Shown here one piece after another: positions 53,860 to 62,162 of a stretch of 64,000 nucleotides of DNA (positions within the stretch are counted from its first letter, which is position 1; each line of letters starts with the position of its first letter). Origin of the DNA: JAUIAI01 sp963732405 (GTDB lineage: Bacteria > Pseudomonadota > Gammaproteobacteria > Burkholderiales > Burkholderiaceae_E); assembly GCA_963732405.1 (NCBI GenBank), contig CAVSZG010000001.1, positions 2,480,001 through 2,544,000 on the forward strand, read 5' to 3'. The notes under the pieces were generated by a model. That model did no database searches. It was not told the DNA's origin and saw nothing but the letters and a program-made list of their open reading frames with translations. Made by a program: the position numbers and the translations under genes.

Positions 53860-55665
53860 ATGTACAAGGCACCCCTCAAGGACATGATGTTCGTGCTCGA
53901 ACATCTCGCGGATCTGCCCGCAGTGGCCGGCCTGGCCGATTTTTCCGAGGCCGGACTGGACACCGCCGCAGCGGTCCTGGAGGAGTGCGCGCGATTCAAT
54001 GAAGAGGTGGTCGCGCCGCTGAGCCGTGCCGGCGACATCGCACCGTCGACACTCGCCGATGGTGTGGTCACCACGCCACCCGGGTTTCGCGAGGCATTCC
54101 GGCAGTTCTCGGCCGGCGGCTGGCAGGGCATTCAACATCCGGCCACCTTCGGCGGAGCGGGCCTGCCCAAGCTCATCGCCACCCCCTGCATCGAAATGCT
54201 CAATGCCGCGGACCTGTCGTTCGCGTTATGCCCTTTGCTGACCGACGGGGCCATCGAGGCCTTGCTCACGGCTGGAACGCCAGAACAGCAACAGACCTAT
54301 GTGCCCCGGCTGATCTCCGGTGAATGGACCGGCACGATGAATCTGACCGAACCCCAGGCCGGTTCGGATCTGTCCATGGTGCGCACCCGGGCCGAGCGCG
54401 AGCCCGACGGCAGCTATCGCATCAGCGGCCAGAAGATCTTCATCACCTTCGGCGAGCATGACATGGCGGACAACATCGTCCACCTGGTGCTGGCGCGCAC
54501 GCCTGATGCGCCAGAAGGCGTGCGTGGCATCTCATTGTTCATCGTGCCCAAGTTCCTGACCGATGCGGATGGCGGGCTAGGCAAACGCAATGATGTCTGG
54601 TGCAGTTCAATCGAACACAAGCTGGGCATCAAGGCGAGTCCGACTGCCGTATTGATATACGGTGACGACAAGGGCGAGGTGGGTCCGGGGGCGATCGGCT
54701 ATCTTGTCGGCGAAGAGAATCGCGGTCTGCAGTACATGTTCGTGATGATGAACGCAGCCCGGTTCGCAGTCGGTGTGCAGGGCATTTCGGTGGCCGAGCG
54801 CGCCTATCAGAAGGCCCTGGCCTTCGCGCGCGACCGGGTCCAGAGCCGTGATGTGGCGGGCTCGTCCGGCCCGGTGGCGATCATTCAGCATCCCGATGTG
54901 CGACGCATGCTGATGATGATGAAGTCGTTGACCGAAGGTGCACGCGCACTGGCGTGTTTTGCCGCCGCTGCCTGTGACCATGCGCACCATGACAGCGATG
55001 CCCAGACCGCCAGGCACCAGCAGGCCATCTATGAATTCCTGGTACCCATCGTCAAGGGCTGGTCGACCGAGATGTCGCTCGAGGCCACGTCGCTGGGCGT
55101 ACAGATTCACGGTGGCATGGGTTTCATCGAAGAAACCGGCGCAGCGCAGTTCTATCGCGATGCGCGTATTCTGACCATCTACGAAGGCACCACTGCGATA
55201 CAGGCCAATGATCTGGTCGGGCGCAAGACATCGCGCGACGGTGGCGCCATCGCACGCGAGCTGATCGGTGAAGTGCGCACCACGGTGGACGAACTCGCAG
55301 CGGCCGAGGGGCAGGGCGATTTACCGGCCATTGCCCATCAACTGGCTCTGGCGGCCAATGCGCTTGAGCAGGTGGTGGACTTCGTGGTGTCGACGTCGAA
55401 CAGCGACGTGCGTGCCGTCTATGCCGGCAGTGTGCCTTACCTGAAACTGTGCGGCATCGTGTTGTCCGGCTGGCAGCTCGGTCGTGCGGCGCTGGTGGCC
55501 CGGCATTTGCGCAGCGAGCCAGGCGCCGATACGGCATTTCTCGATGCCAAGCGGGTCACGGCCCGATTCTTCGCCGACCATGTACTGACCCAGGCCGCCG
55601 GCATCCGTGCCAGCATCGTCGAGGGTGCGTCGGGCTCGCTCGAACTGGCCGACATGCAGTTCTGA
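53860..55665 (+). CDS. Acyl-CoA dehydrogenase, long form with C-terminal extension (DmdC-like)
   Basis: A 601-residue flavoenzyme, longer than the usual 380-400. It has the N-terminal helical domain, FAD-binding MNLTEPQAGSDLSMVRTRA and ISGQKIFITFGEHDMADNIVHLVLAR, the middle sheet, then the C-terminal helices. LGVQIHGGMGFIEETGAAQFYRDARI and the catalytic Glu of TIYEGTTAIQANDL fall near 415-445. An extra helical domain follows to 600. This long class includes 3-methylthiopropanoyl-CoA dehydrogenases (DmdC) and other enzymes, so the exact acyl-CoA is open. Its place right after etfBA supports ETF as electron acceptor. Confidence 0.92.
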   Translation: MYKAPLKDMMFVLEHLADLPAVAGLADFSEAGLDTAAAVLEECARFNEEVVAPLSRAGDIAPSTLADGVVTTPPGFREAFRQFSAGGWQGIQHPATFGGAGLPKLIATPCIEMLNAADLSFALCPLLTDGAIEALLTAGTPEQQQTYVPRLISGEWTGTMNLTEPQAGSDLSMVRTRAEREPDGSYRISGQKIFITFGEHDMADNIVHLVLARTPDAPEGVRGISLFIVPKFLTDADGGLGKRNDVWCSSIEHKLGIKASPTAVLIYGDDKGEVGPGAIGYLVGEENRGLQYMFVMMNAARFAVGVQGISVAERAYQKALAFARDRVQSRDVAGSSGPVAIIQHPDVRRMLMMMKSLTEGARALACFAAAACDHAHHDSDAQTARHQQAIYEFLVPIVKGWSTEMSLEATSLGVQIHGGMGFIEETGAAQFYRDARILTIYEGTTAIQANDLVGRKTSRDGGAIARELIGEVRTTVDELAAAEGQGDLPAIAHQLALAANALEQVVDFVVSTSNSDVRAVYAGSVPYLKLCGIVLSGWQLGRAALVARHLRSEPGADTAFLDAKRVTARFFADHVLTQAAGIRASIVEGASGSLELADMQF

Positions 55666-55670
55666 GTCGG

Positions 55671-55689
55671 TGGCGCGGCATCGGCGCCA
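55671..55689. terminator. Weak hairpin between convergent genes
   Basis: TGGCGC (55671-55676) pairs with GCGCCA (55684-55689) across a 7-base loop, in the 29-base gap between the acyl-CoA dehydrogenase and the facing nuclease-like gene. It has no T-run, so termination is only suggested by position. Confidence 0.25.
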
Positions 55690-55694
55690 TCGCC

Positions 55695-56705
55695 TCAGCC
55701 AGCCAGTTCCAGGGTCGCGCGAATCGCGCCATGATCCGATCGCTGGGTCGCCGGATCATTGAGGTGATCATTGAACCAGGCGACGTCGACAACCTCGCCG
55801 ATCGCATGTCTGCTGTCGCGAAGAAACTCTTCGGACACCAGGATATGGTCGATGCTGTCGGGTTCGCCCAGATGGATCTTGGTGTAGCCGATATCGCGCT
55901 TGAGCGCATGGGGTCGCTGCAGGGCGGCGGCATGCCAGAGCAGATGGTCGCGCCGTTGTCGGGCATTGACCTGCATGCGGCCGGTGATGAGCTCGGTCGT
56001 CATCGCCTTGGCATGATCGTTGAAATCGCCCAATACGATGACCGGCATGCGGCTGCCCAGCAGATCGCGCAGCACCAGATGACGGATTCCGGTTGCCTCG
56101 ATACCGCGCATCATCAGTGAGCGCAGATGGGCGCGCGCCTCGATCGATGGATCGTCCATCGATTCGGCCACGCCGTCATAAGCGCCTGCTGTACCAACCA
56201 GACGCCTGGGGCGTCGCGACTTCAGGTGGACCACATAGACCCGGGCCGGGATCGGATGGTCCTTGCCACCCAGGTTGACTGTCACGGCCAGGACTGGCCG
56301 GGAGAACCGATGGTGTGCATGGTCGGCAATGCCGATTTCAGGCGCGCCGGCCAGCGGCGCAACCGCCTGCACCGGGATGTCGACGATCGACTCGACCGGC
56401 GACAACAGCGGCAACCGGCAGACCAGACCGACCCGCGGCAGATCATTGCCCGCTTGCGCATGCGGCGCAATGACCGCAGCGCTCTGGCGCATGTGCTCGG
56501 AGCGTTCGACACAGGCCTGCAGAGCATCCTGGTCAAAGACTTCCTGCACGGCGATGAGATCGCAGGCGAGCTGATCGAACAGGGCGCCGATCCAGCGGAC
56601 CTTGTCCTGGAACTGCGCCTCGCTATAGCCCGGGGATCCGTAGATGCCCTTGCCAACGGATCGCAGATTGAGCAGATTCAGGCTGCCGATATTGATGCGT
56701 CGCAT
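55695..56705 (-). CDS. Endonuclease/exonuclease/phosphatase-family protein
   Basis: A 336-residue protein of the DNase I-like fold. Seen: the opening strand INIGSLNLLNL, metal-binding Glu in LIAVQEVFDQDALQ, VYVVHLKSRRP, the active-site motif VIVLGDFNDHAKA, DHILVSEEFL and the closing QRSDHGAI. All catalytic positions of the superfamily look intact. There is no signal peptide, so it is probably cytoplasmic. Substrates in this fold range from DNA and RNA to phospholipids and cannot be chosen here. The ATG at 56705 lies 13 bases after the stop of the membrane-protein gene, on the same strand, so the two may be co-transcribed. Confidence 0.85.
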   Translation of the reverse strand: MRRINIGSLNLLNLRSVGKGIYGSPGYSEAQFQDKVRWIGALFDQLACDLIAVQEVFDQDALQACVERSEHMRQSAAVIAPHAQAGNDLPRVGLVCRLPLLSPVESIVDIPVQAVAPLAGAPEIGIADHAHHRFSRPVLAVTVNLGGKDHPIPARVYVVHLKSRRPRRLVGTAGAYDGVAESMDDPSIEARAHLRSLMMRGIEATGIRHLVLRDLLGSRMPVIVLGDFNDHAKAMTTELITGRMQVNARQRRDHLLWHAAALQRPHALKRDIGYTKIHLGEPDSIDHILVSEEFLRDSRHAIGEVVDVAWFNDHLNDPATQRSDHGAIRATLELAG

Positions 56706-56718
56706 GCACGTGCGCCAA

Positions 56719-57999
56719 TCAGAAATTGCGGGCAGGGTCCAGGCGCGCGCAATCGGGGTGGTCGTTCCAGCGGTCCTTGCAATAATCGTCGCGCACCCTG
56801 TCCTTGCACAGGATGCGGGCGAAGAATCCCGCCGATTCGCATTGACGGGCCTGAAGGTCGGCCAGTCGCTGTTCCGACTGGCGAGCGCCAGCCCGGTTGG
56901 GAGGCGCTGTGCGATCCAGCGAGGCCACCGCGGCATTGCGGGTGTCTTGCCCGGTGGCGCCAGTTGAACCGGCCGTGCTGGTGGCCAGGGTGGAGTCGGG
57001 GTTGTTCGTGCCGGCGACCGGATTGGTGGCGGGCGGTCTGACGGGCTGGGACTGAGGCCGGCGTGTATCGTTCGCCAGGGTCTGATCGCTCGGAATGGGC
57101 GGCGCGGCATCCAGCGCTGGCGCGATGGTGGCAGCCAGCGGATCGACCTCTCCCGTGGGCCGGCGCATGGGTGGCAGCGCCAGACGGCTGCTCGAGCCGG
57201 AGCCATCGATGCCCGGCCGGGCAGCCGGGACGCCAGGCCCGGCAATACCCCCGAATCTGCCGGGGGTGGCGAATACGACCGGCGGAGGGGGCGGCAACTC
57301 GGCGGGTGCCCGATCGGCTTCGCTCGCCTTGAGGGCGGCCAGTTCCGCGACCGGATTGACATCCATTTCCAGGCGAGGCACGGCGAACAACTCGGGTGCC
57401 AGGCCGCGTGCCTCACGGGTGCGCAACTTATCCGCTTCGGCATCCAGGGCATTGATACCGGGCGGCATGATCCAACCCCGGGTTCTCATCAGCGGCGGCG
57501 TGATCAGTGTGTCCGCAGTGGCATTGGTGTTGGATGCTGACCGATCGGCCGGGATGCGGCCAGGGGAACTGGTCTGCGCCTGCGCGAATCCGACGATTTC
57601 GGGTGATGTATCGTGGATGAACCGGATCGCGACAGCGCCGGCCGAGATGATCACAGTCAGGGCGAGCGCGTAAAGCAGGGCCGGACGGGCGCCGCCTTTG
57701 CGTCGGCCGGGCGCCTCATGCCGTCGCCCGGCGGCGACCCGGTCAGCCGTTGCGTCGGGTCTGGATGCCTCGGGCCGGCGCCGCTGACCAGACGACGCCG
57801 GGTCGGCGATCTGCCCGTCCTGGGCCGGGGTGTGGTCGCCAATGCGATGGCCCGACAGCGACGGCTCGCCTGCACGGTTGATGCCGGCAGCCGCTCGCTG
57901 GCGCGCCTGCCGGCGCACCCGTTCGAGTGCACGCGCCAGGTCGTCGTCCAGCGGCGACGGACTTCCCGGCGGGGGATGGAATAGATGTGGTTCTGCCAT
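56719..57999 (-). CDS. Unrecognised single-pass membrane protein, Pro/Ala-rich with a Cys-containing C-terminus
   Basis: A 426-residue protein I cannot place in a family. The first 105 residues are basic and polar (cytoplasmic, by the positive-inside rule), followed by one membrane helix (about 106-128). The long remainder is rich in Pro, Ala, Thr and Arg and looks disordered. The last 45 residues change character and hold four cysteines (CESAGFF, ILCKD, DDYCKD, HPDCARLDP), spaced like two disulphides in a small periplasmic domain. The layout resembles envelope-spanning or TonB-like tethers, but no defining motif is seen. It is divergent from the rpsP operon and precedes the nuclease-like gene by 13 bases. 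Confidence 0.75.
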   Translation of the reverse strand: MAEPHLFHPPPGSPSPLDDDLARALERVRRQARQRAAAGINRAGEPSLSGHRIGDHTPAQDGQIADPASSGQRRRPEASRPDATADRVAAGRRHEAPGRRKGGARPALLYALALTVIISAGAVAIRFIHDTSPEIVGFAQAQTSSPGRIPADRSASNTNATADTLITPPLMRTRGWIMPPGINALDAEADKLRTREARGLAPELFAVPRLEMDVNPVAELAALKASEADRAPAELPPPPPVVFATPGRFGGIAGPGVPAARPGIDGSGSSSRLALPPMRRPTGEVDPLAATIAPALDAAPPIPSDQTLANDTRRPQSQPVRPPATNPVAGTNNPDSTLATSTAGSTGATGQDTRNAAVASLDRTAPPNRAGARQSEQRLADLQARQCESAGFFARILCKDRVRDDYCKDRWNDHPDCARLDPARNF

Positions 58000-58125
58000 G
58001 CTCGTCTAATGGTCGCACAAATGCGTTGCGGCCGATCGGTTGGGTCATCGCTTGCCGAGGTCGGACCCGAGGGGTGGCCAGGATCAACAGACTGGCGCCT
58101 GCATGAATGCGGCCCCGGAAAATTA

Positions 58126-58153
58126 TGGTCAAAACCCGGGCGAATGCTAGAAT
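58126..58153 (+). promoter_or_regulatory. Candidate promoter of the rpsP-rimM-trmD operon
   Basis: TGGTCA (58126-58131) and TAGAAT (58148-58153), 16 bases apart, stand about 90 bases before the rpsP ATG in a locally AT-richer stretch. The position and the boxes fit a sigma-70 promoter for the ribosomal operon. Confidence 0.4.
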
Positions 58154-58191
58154 CCCAGGTTACCCAAGGCATTTGCGAGGGCGTTAGCGAA

Positions 58192-58203
58192 GGCGTTAAC
58201 GCC
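58192..58203. promoter_or_regulatory. 12-bp palindrome in the rpsP leader
   Basis: GGCGTTAACGCC is perfectly self-complementary and is preceded 13 bases upstream by the related GGCGTTAGCGA. It lies in the untranslated leader, 37 bases before the rpsP start. It may form a leader hairpin or bind a protein; nothing more can be said. Confidence 0.3.
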
Positions 58204-58239
58204 AGGATTTGCCAAGACTCGAATAATCCAAGGATATTC

Positions 58240-58560
58240 ATGGTTGTCATCAGACTCTCCCGTGGTGGCTCGAAGAAGCGACCGTTTTACAACATCGTGG
58301 TGACCGATCGGCAGAATCGCCGCGACGGCCGATTCCTCGAGCGGCTGGGCTACTACAACCCGATGGCGGCCGCCAATGAGCGCGAAGTCACGATCAAGTC
58401 CGAGCGCATCGAGTTCTGGACCGGTCGTGGAGCGCAGGTGTCGGAAACCGTTCAGCGCCTGCTCAAGCAACTGGCCCGCGATCCGGAACGCGGCGCAGCG
58501 CGCGATCTGCCCAAGGCCGGAAAAGCGGGTGCGAAGGCATCGGCTGGCGCGGCGGCCTGA
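58240..58560 (+). CDS. rpsP: 30S ribosomal protein S16
   Basis: A 106-residue S16 starting MVVIRLSRGGSKKRPFYNIVV, with DGRFLERLGYYNPMA and a variable Ala/Lys-rich tail. It binds 16S rRNA and helps assemble the small subunit. AAGGA precedes the ATG by six bases. It heads the standard rpsP-rimM-trmD-rplS order. Confidence 0.98.
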   Translation: MVVIRLSRGGSKKRPFYNIVVTDRQNRRDGRFLERLGYYNPMAAANEREVTIKSERIEFWTGRGAQVSETVQRLLKQLARDPERGAARDLPKAGKAGAKASAGAAA

Positions 58561-58600
58561 GCCACCCGGAGCCCCGCGAACCGCGCGGATCCGAATCTGA

Positions 58601-59170
58601 ATGAGCACCGGTCAACCTGACGACCTCGTCGAGGTGGGCCGGGTGCTTGGCACCCACGGCGTTCGCGGCTGGCTCAGAATCGCCACGGAGGCCGGCCAGC
58701 ATTCGGTTGTGCATGAGGCGCCCGTGCTGTGGCTGGCTCGGCGTGATCAGCCGCCCGTCCCGTTCAATGTCGAACAGCGCAAGGCTGAACAAGGCAAGGG
58801 CCGACAGCACGCCGTGCAGGGCGGCACCGTGCTGTTTTGTCTGTCCGGTCTGGATAACCCCGAGGATGCCCACCAGTGGCAGGGGTCTTTGGTGCTCGTG
58901 CCGCGATCGGCGTTTCCGCCGCCCGATCAGGACGAGTTCTACTGGATAGACCTGCTGGGTTGCTCGGTGTTTAATGCAACGGGCATTGCGCTGGGCGAAG
59001 TCACCGGGGTTGATGACCACGGAGGCGGGCCCTTCCTGAGTGTCGGTGGCGTGGATGCATCAGGCACGCGACGAAGCGACAGTCTGATTCCCTTTGTGCC
59101 GGTGTATGTCCTGAGTGTCGACGTGGCTGCCCGTCGGATCGTCGTCGACTGGGACCCGGCCTGGAACTGA
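58601..59170 (+). CDS. rimM: Ribosome maturation factor RimM
   Basis: A 189-residue RimM. The N-terminal motif VEVGRVLGTHGVRGWLRI belongs to the RimM barrel, and the C-terminal PRC-barrel has EFYWIDLLGCSVFNATGIALGEVTGV with the end IPFVPVYVLSVDVAARRIVVDWD. It aids processing of 16S rRNA and assembly of the 30S head. It lies 40 bases after rpsP and 7 before trmD. Confidence 0.96.
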   Translation: MSTGQPDDLVEVGRVLGTHGVRGWLRIATEAGQHSVVHEAPVLWLARRDQPPVPFNVEQRKAEQGKGRQHAVQGGTVLFCLSGLDNPEDAHQWQGSLVLVPRSAFPPPDQDEFYWIDLLGCSVFNATGIALGEVTGVDDHGGGPFLSVGGVDASGTRRSDSLIPFVPVYVLSVDVAARRIVVDWDPAWN

Positions 59171-59177
59171 GTGCGCC

Positions 59178-60065
59178 ATGCGAATCGATGTCGTGACGAT
59201 ATTCCCGGCCATGTTTTGTGCGGTCGGTGATCTGGGCATCACGGGGCGTGCGCGCGAACAGGGGCTCTGGTCGCTACATTGCTGGGATCCGCGGGATTTC
59301 ACGACTGACCATTACCGGCGGGTCGATGATCGCCCCTATGGTGGTGGGCCGGGCATGGTGATGATGGTCGAGCCCTTGGTCCGGGCGGTCCGGGCGGCGC
59401 AATCGGCGCAGTTGGCGCAGTTGGCTCAATTGGCCCAATTGGCGCAATCGGCGTCATTGACAGCACCGGATCAGACGCTCGACCAACAATGCGCCCATGA
59501 TGAGCCGCGCACTCAGCCAGCCCGGGCGCATCGCGCTACCGGCCCGGTGATCATGCTCAGTCCACAGGGGCGGCGATTGGACCAGTCCAGGGCGCGCGAT
59601 CTGACGTCGCAGCCAGCTCTGACCCTGGTATGCGGCCGCTACGAGGCCATCGACCAGCGCTTCATTGATGACTGGGTGGACGAGGAGATCAGTATTGGCG
59701 ATTTCGTCGTGTCCGGTGGGGAACTGCCGGCAATGGTCCTGATCGATGCGCTGGTGCGCCTGCTGCCGGGGGCAGTCAACGACCCCGCCTCGGTCGAGCA
59801 GGAGTCGTTCGCCACGGGTCTGCTCGACTGCCCGCACTACACCCGCCCGGAGCGGCTGGGTGAGCAGCAGGTGCCGGCGGTGTTGTTGTCGGGCAATCAT
59901 GCCCGGATCCAGCGCTGGCGGCGCGACGAGGCCTTGCGCCTGACCTGGCGGCGTCGGCCCGATCTGATCGACGAGCGGCGGGCCAGCGGGGAATTGACGG
60001 TCGAGGATGAGCGGTTCCTGCGCAGCCTGCAGGCCACCGCAGGTCGCGGGCTAACCAAGGAATGA
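59178..60065 (+). CDS. trmD: tRNA (guanine-37-N1)-methyltransferase TrmD, with an unusual insertion
   Basis: A 295-residue TrmD; the E. coli enzyme has about 255. The core is intact: MRIDVVTIFPAMF, YGGGPGMVMMVEPL, the knot MLSPQGRRLDQ and LVCGRYEAIDQRFID, then IGDFVVSGGELPAM and SGNHARIQRWRRDE. Between VRAVRA and GPVIML the protein carries roughly 40 extra residues (about 74-118). They begin with Ala-Gln-Leu/Ser triplets encoded by a 9-bp minisatellite and continue as a polar stretch. The insertion falls at a loop before the knot strand, so activity is probably kept. The enzyme makes m1G37 in tRNA using S-adenosylmethionine and is essential in most bacteria. Confidence 0.96.
   Translation: MRIDVVTIFPAMFCAVGDLGITGRAREQGLWSLHCWDPRDFTTDHYRRVDDRPYGGGPGMVMMVEPLVRAVRAAQSAQLAQLAQLAQLAQSASLTAPDQTLDQQCAHDEPRTQPARAHRATGPVIMLSPQGRRLDQSRARDLTSQPALTLVCGRYEAIDQRFIDDWVDEEISIGDFVVSGGELPAMVLIDALVRLLPGAVNDPASVEQESFATGLLDCPHYTRPERLGEQQVPAVLLSGNHARIQRWRRDEALRLTWRRRPDLIDERRASGELTVEDERFLRSLQATAGRGLTKE
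59397..59459 (+). repeat. 9-bp minisatellite inside trmD (7 units)
   Basis: Seven in-frame 9-base units: GCGCAATCG, GCGCAGTTG twice, GCTCAATTG, GCCCAATTG, GCGCAATCG and GCGTCATTG. They encode AQS, four AQL, AQS and ASL. Units differ by single bases, so the tract is partly decayed. Because units are multiples of three, changes in copy number would not break the reading frame. Confidence 0.9.
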
Positions 60066-60071
60066 TATAAT
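60063..60071 (+). promoter_or_regulatory. Extended -10 promoter element before rplS
   Basis: TGATATAAT combines a perfect TATAAT with the TGn extension, starting within the last bases of trmD and 54 bases before the rplS ATG. No -35 box is evident, as is common with extended -10 promoters. It would let rplS be transcribed apart from the operon. Confidence 0.4.
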
Positions 60072-60124
60072 TTTGGGTTATCAGCGAAAAATGTCCATCG
60101 TAAGACGGGAAAACGAATAGCGCC

Positions 60125-60502
60125 ATGAATCTTATCGAGCAGCTCGAACAGGAAGAAATCAAGCGTCTGGGCACCACCGTGCCGGCGTTTTCGCCCGGTG
60201 ACACGGTCGTGGTCAATGTCAACGTGGTGGAAGGCACGCGCAAGCGTGTGCAGGCCTACGAGGGCGTGGTGATCGCACGGCGCAACCGCGGGCTCAACTC
60301 GGCCTTCACCGTTCGCAAGATTTCATCGGGCGAAGGCGTTGAACGGACGTTTCAGCTGTATTCGCCGATCATCGCGTCGATCGACGTGAAGCGCCGCGGC
60401 GACGTGCGTCGGGCCAAGCTCTACTATCTGCGCGATCGGTCGGGCAAATCGGCACGTATCCGCGAGAAGCTGCCGGCGCGCAAGACCGCCGTTGCCGCCT
60501 GA
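60125..60502 (+). CDS. rplS: 50S ribosomal protein L19
   Basis: A 125-residue L19. Seen: the N-terminal helix MNLIEQLEQEEIK, PAFSPGDTVVVNVNVVEGTRKRVQAYEGVVIARRN, SGEGVERTFQLYSP and the basic end RRAKLYYLRDRSGKSARIREKL. It sits at the 30S-50S interface. Its last codons overlap the Nudix frame by 11 bases. Confidence 0.98.
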   Translation: MNLIEQLEQEEIKRLGTTVPAFSPGDTVVVNVNVVEGTRKRVQAYEGVVIARRNRGLNSAFTVRKISSGEGVERTFQLYSPIIASIDVKRRGDVRRAKLYYLRDRSGKSARIREKLPARKTAVAA

Positions 60503-61223
60503 CGCAGGTCAGTCCATTGAGGTCCGCGGCGCCGATTCGGTGCGGGGCTTCGATCCCCGCGAACTGCTGGCCGAATCCGCTGCCGACGGACTTTCCCCGG
60601 TCGCCAGCGTCGAACTGACGCCAGCCGCCCTGCGTGCCCGCTTCGGCCGGATCGATTCGCTGCACTGGGCCCCCGAAATCATCAGTGATCACCGGCCCGA
60701 TTCGCCCGCGCTCATTCGACCGGCCGCCGTGCTGGTGCCGATCGTGCTGGCGGCAGGAGGTCTGGCCGTATTGCTCACGGTACGGCCGTCTCACCTCAGA
60801 GATCACTCAGGGCAGATTGCGTTTCCCGGTGGTCGGGTAGAGCCGACTGATCCGGACCGGATCGGGACAGCCGTGCGCGAAGCCCACGAAGAGGTCGGGC
60901 TGGGCGCTGAACAGATCGAAGTGCTGGGTACGCTGCCACCTTATCGGACCGGGACCGGTTTCGAGGTCACTCCCGTGGTCGGACTGATTGCTGGCGACCC
61001 GCGTCTACACCTCGATCCCAACGAGGTGGCCGAGACTTTTCTCGTGCCGCTCGAATTTCTGATGAACCCGGCCAATCATGAGCGCCGCCGTGCTCCGGCA
61101 GTCAATGGCACACGCGCTTTCTTCGCGATGCCCTGGCGCGATCCCGCCTGCGGCGTCGAGTATTTCATCTGGGGCGTGACCGCAGCGATCCTGCGCAATC
61201 TGTATCAATTCCTGCGTCACTGA
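60492..61223 (+). CDS. Nudix hydrolase, coenzyme A pyrophosphatase type
   Basis: A 243-residue Nudix protein. LLTVRPSHLRDHSGQIAFPGG is the extra motif of CoA diphosphatases, directly followed by the Nudix box GGRVEPTDPDRIGTAVREAHEEVGL with its metal-binding REAHEE. Family members split CoA into 3',5'-ADP and 4'-phosphopantetheine. The start is uncertain: TTG 60492 overlaps rplS by 11 bases, and GTG 60540 would remove 16 residues; neither has a clear ribosome-binding site. The same gene follows rplS in many Burkholderiales, which supports both the call and the placement. Confidence 0.88.
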   Translation: MPPDAGQSIEVRGADSVRGFDPRELLAESAADGLSPVASVELTPAALRARFGRIDSLHWAPEIISDHRPDSPALIRPAAVLVPIVLAAGGLAVLLTVRPSHLRDHSGQIAFPGGRVEPTDPDRIGTAVREAHEEVGLGAEQIEVLGTLPPYRTGTGFEVTPVVGLIAGDPRLHLDPNEVAETFLVPLEFLMNPANHERRRAPAVNGTRAFFAMPWRDPACGVEYFIWGVTAAILRNLYQFLRH

Positions 61224-61271
61224 GCTGATCTGCCGGATCGGCTCGCCTGGGCGATCGATCGAGGGGCCGGT

Positions 61272-62162
61272 TCAATCCTGCGCCTGGATGTCCAGAAACA
61301 ATCGGTGACGCAGCCGGTCGATGCCGCCCGCATTCACAGCCGCGCGGATCGCGCAGCCCGGTTCATTGTGATGCCGGCAGTTGTTGAAGCGGCAACTGCC
61401 CAGCCAGGGCGTGAATTCGGGCATGGCGTGCTCGCGCTGCGAGGAGGACAGATGGCTCAGTCCGAATTGCTGGAACCCGGGCGAATCGATCACGCGGCTG
61501 TCGGGCGGGAAGTGGGCATCCAGATCGAATGAGCGGCTTGATGTGGTGGTATGGCGCCCGCTGCCCAGTGCCGCCGAGATCTCGTCGGTGCGCTGGGCCG
61601 CATCGGGCACCAGGATGTTGAGCAGCGTCGACTTGCCCATGCCCGATTCGCCGCACAACAACGTCGTCTTGCCAGCCAGCCATGATGTCAGCTCAGCCCG
61701 GGCCTCGCCAGGCCGGGTTCGGGCGCTGAGTTCGACCGATGGCTGCCCGATGGCGCGATAGACCGCGAGCCGGTCGACGATGGCCGCAAAGTCGGGATGA
61801 TCAACTTTGTTGGCGATGATCAGCAGGGGCAGGCCGGCGGCGTTGGCGGCGATCGACACCCGCAGCAGGATGTCTTCGCTATAGCGCGGACTGGGTGCAA
61901 GGACCACGGCGACCTGGTCGATATTGGCGGCCAGCACCTTGCTGCGATGGCTCACGCTGCGCTTGAGCTCGCTGCGTCTGGGCACGACGCTCAGAATCAC
62001 CCATTGCTGTGCATTGCGGGTATCGAGGCGCACCTGGTCACCCACCGCAATGTCCAGATCGCGACCACGAGCCAATGCCGTGACCTGACGGCCAGAGCAG
62101 GGTTCATGAACCAGAAACTGACGCCCGTAGGCCGCCAGCACGCGGCCCGTATCGGTACTCAC
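61272..62162 (-). CDS. rsgA: Ribosome small-subunit-dependent GTPase RsgA
   Basis: A 296-residue circularly permuted GTPase. An N-terminal OB-fold is followed by the G4 motif ANKVD before G1 (GESGMGKSTLLN), then TTSSRSF (G2) and DSPGFQQF (G3). The zinc site is GSCRFNNCRHHNEPGCAI. This G4-G1-G3 order is specific to RsgA, a late 30S assembly checkpoint. The GTG at 62162 overlaps the M48 gene stop (GTGA); an open frame continues upstream, but only inside that gene and without likeness to RsgA. Confidence 0.95.
   Translation of the reverse strand: MSTDTGRVLAAYGRQFLVHEPCSGRQVTALARGRDLDIAVGDQVRLDTRNAQQWVILSVVPRRSELKRSVSHRSKVLAANIDQVAVVLAPSPRYSEDILLRVSIAANAAGLPLLIIANKVDHPDFAAIVDRLAVYRAIGQPSVELSARTRPGEARAELTSWLAGKTTLLCGESGMGKSTLLNILVPDAAQRTDEISAALGSGRHTTTSSRSFDLDAHFPPDSRVIDSPGFQQFGLSHLSSSQREHAMPEFTPWLGSCRFNNCRHHNEPGCAIRAAVNAGGIDRLRHRLFLDIQAQD

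Noticed and set aside
56706..57452. A longer nuclease-like protein starting at 57452.
   Set aside because: The added 249 residues overlap the upstream membrane-protein gene in another frame and look like shadow coding; the nuclease fold begins at 56705.
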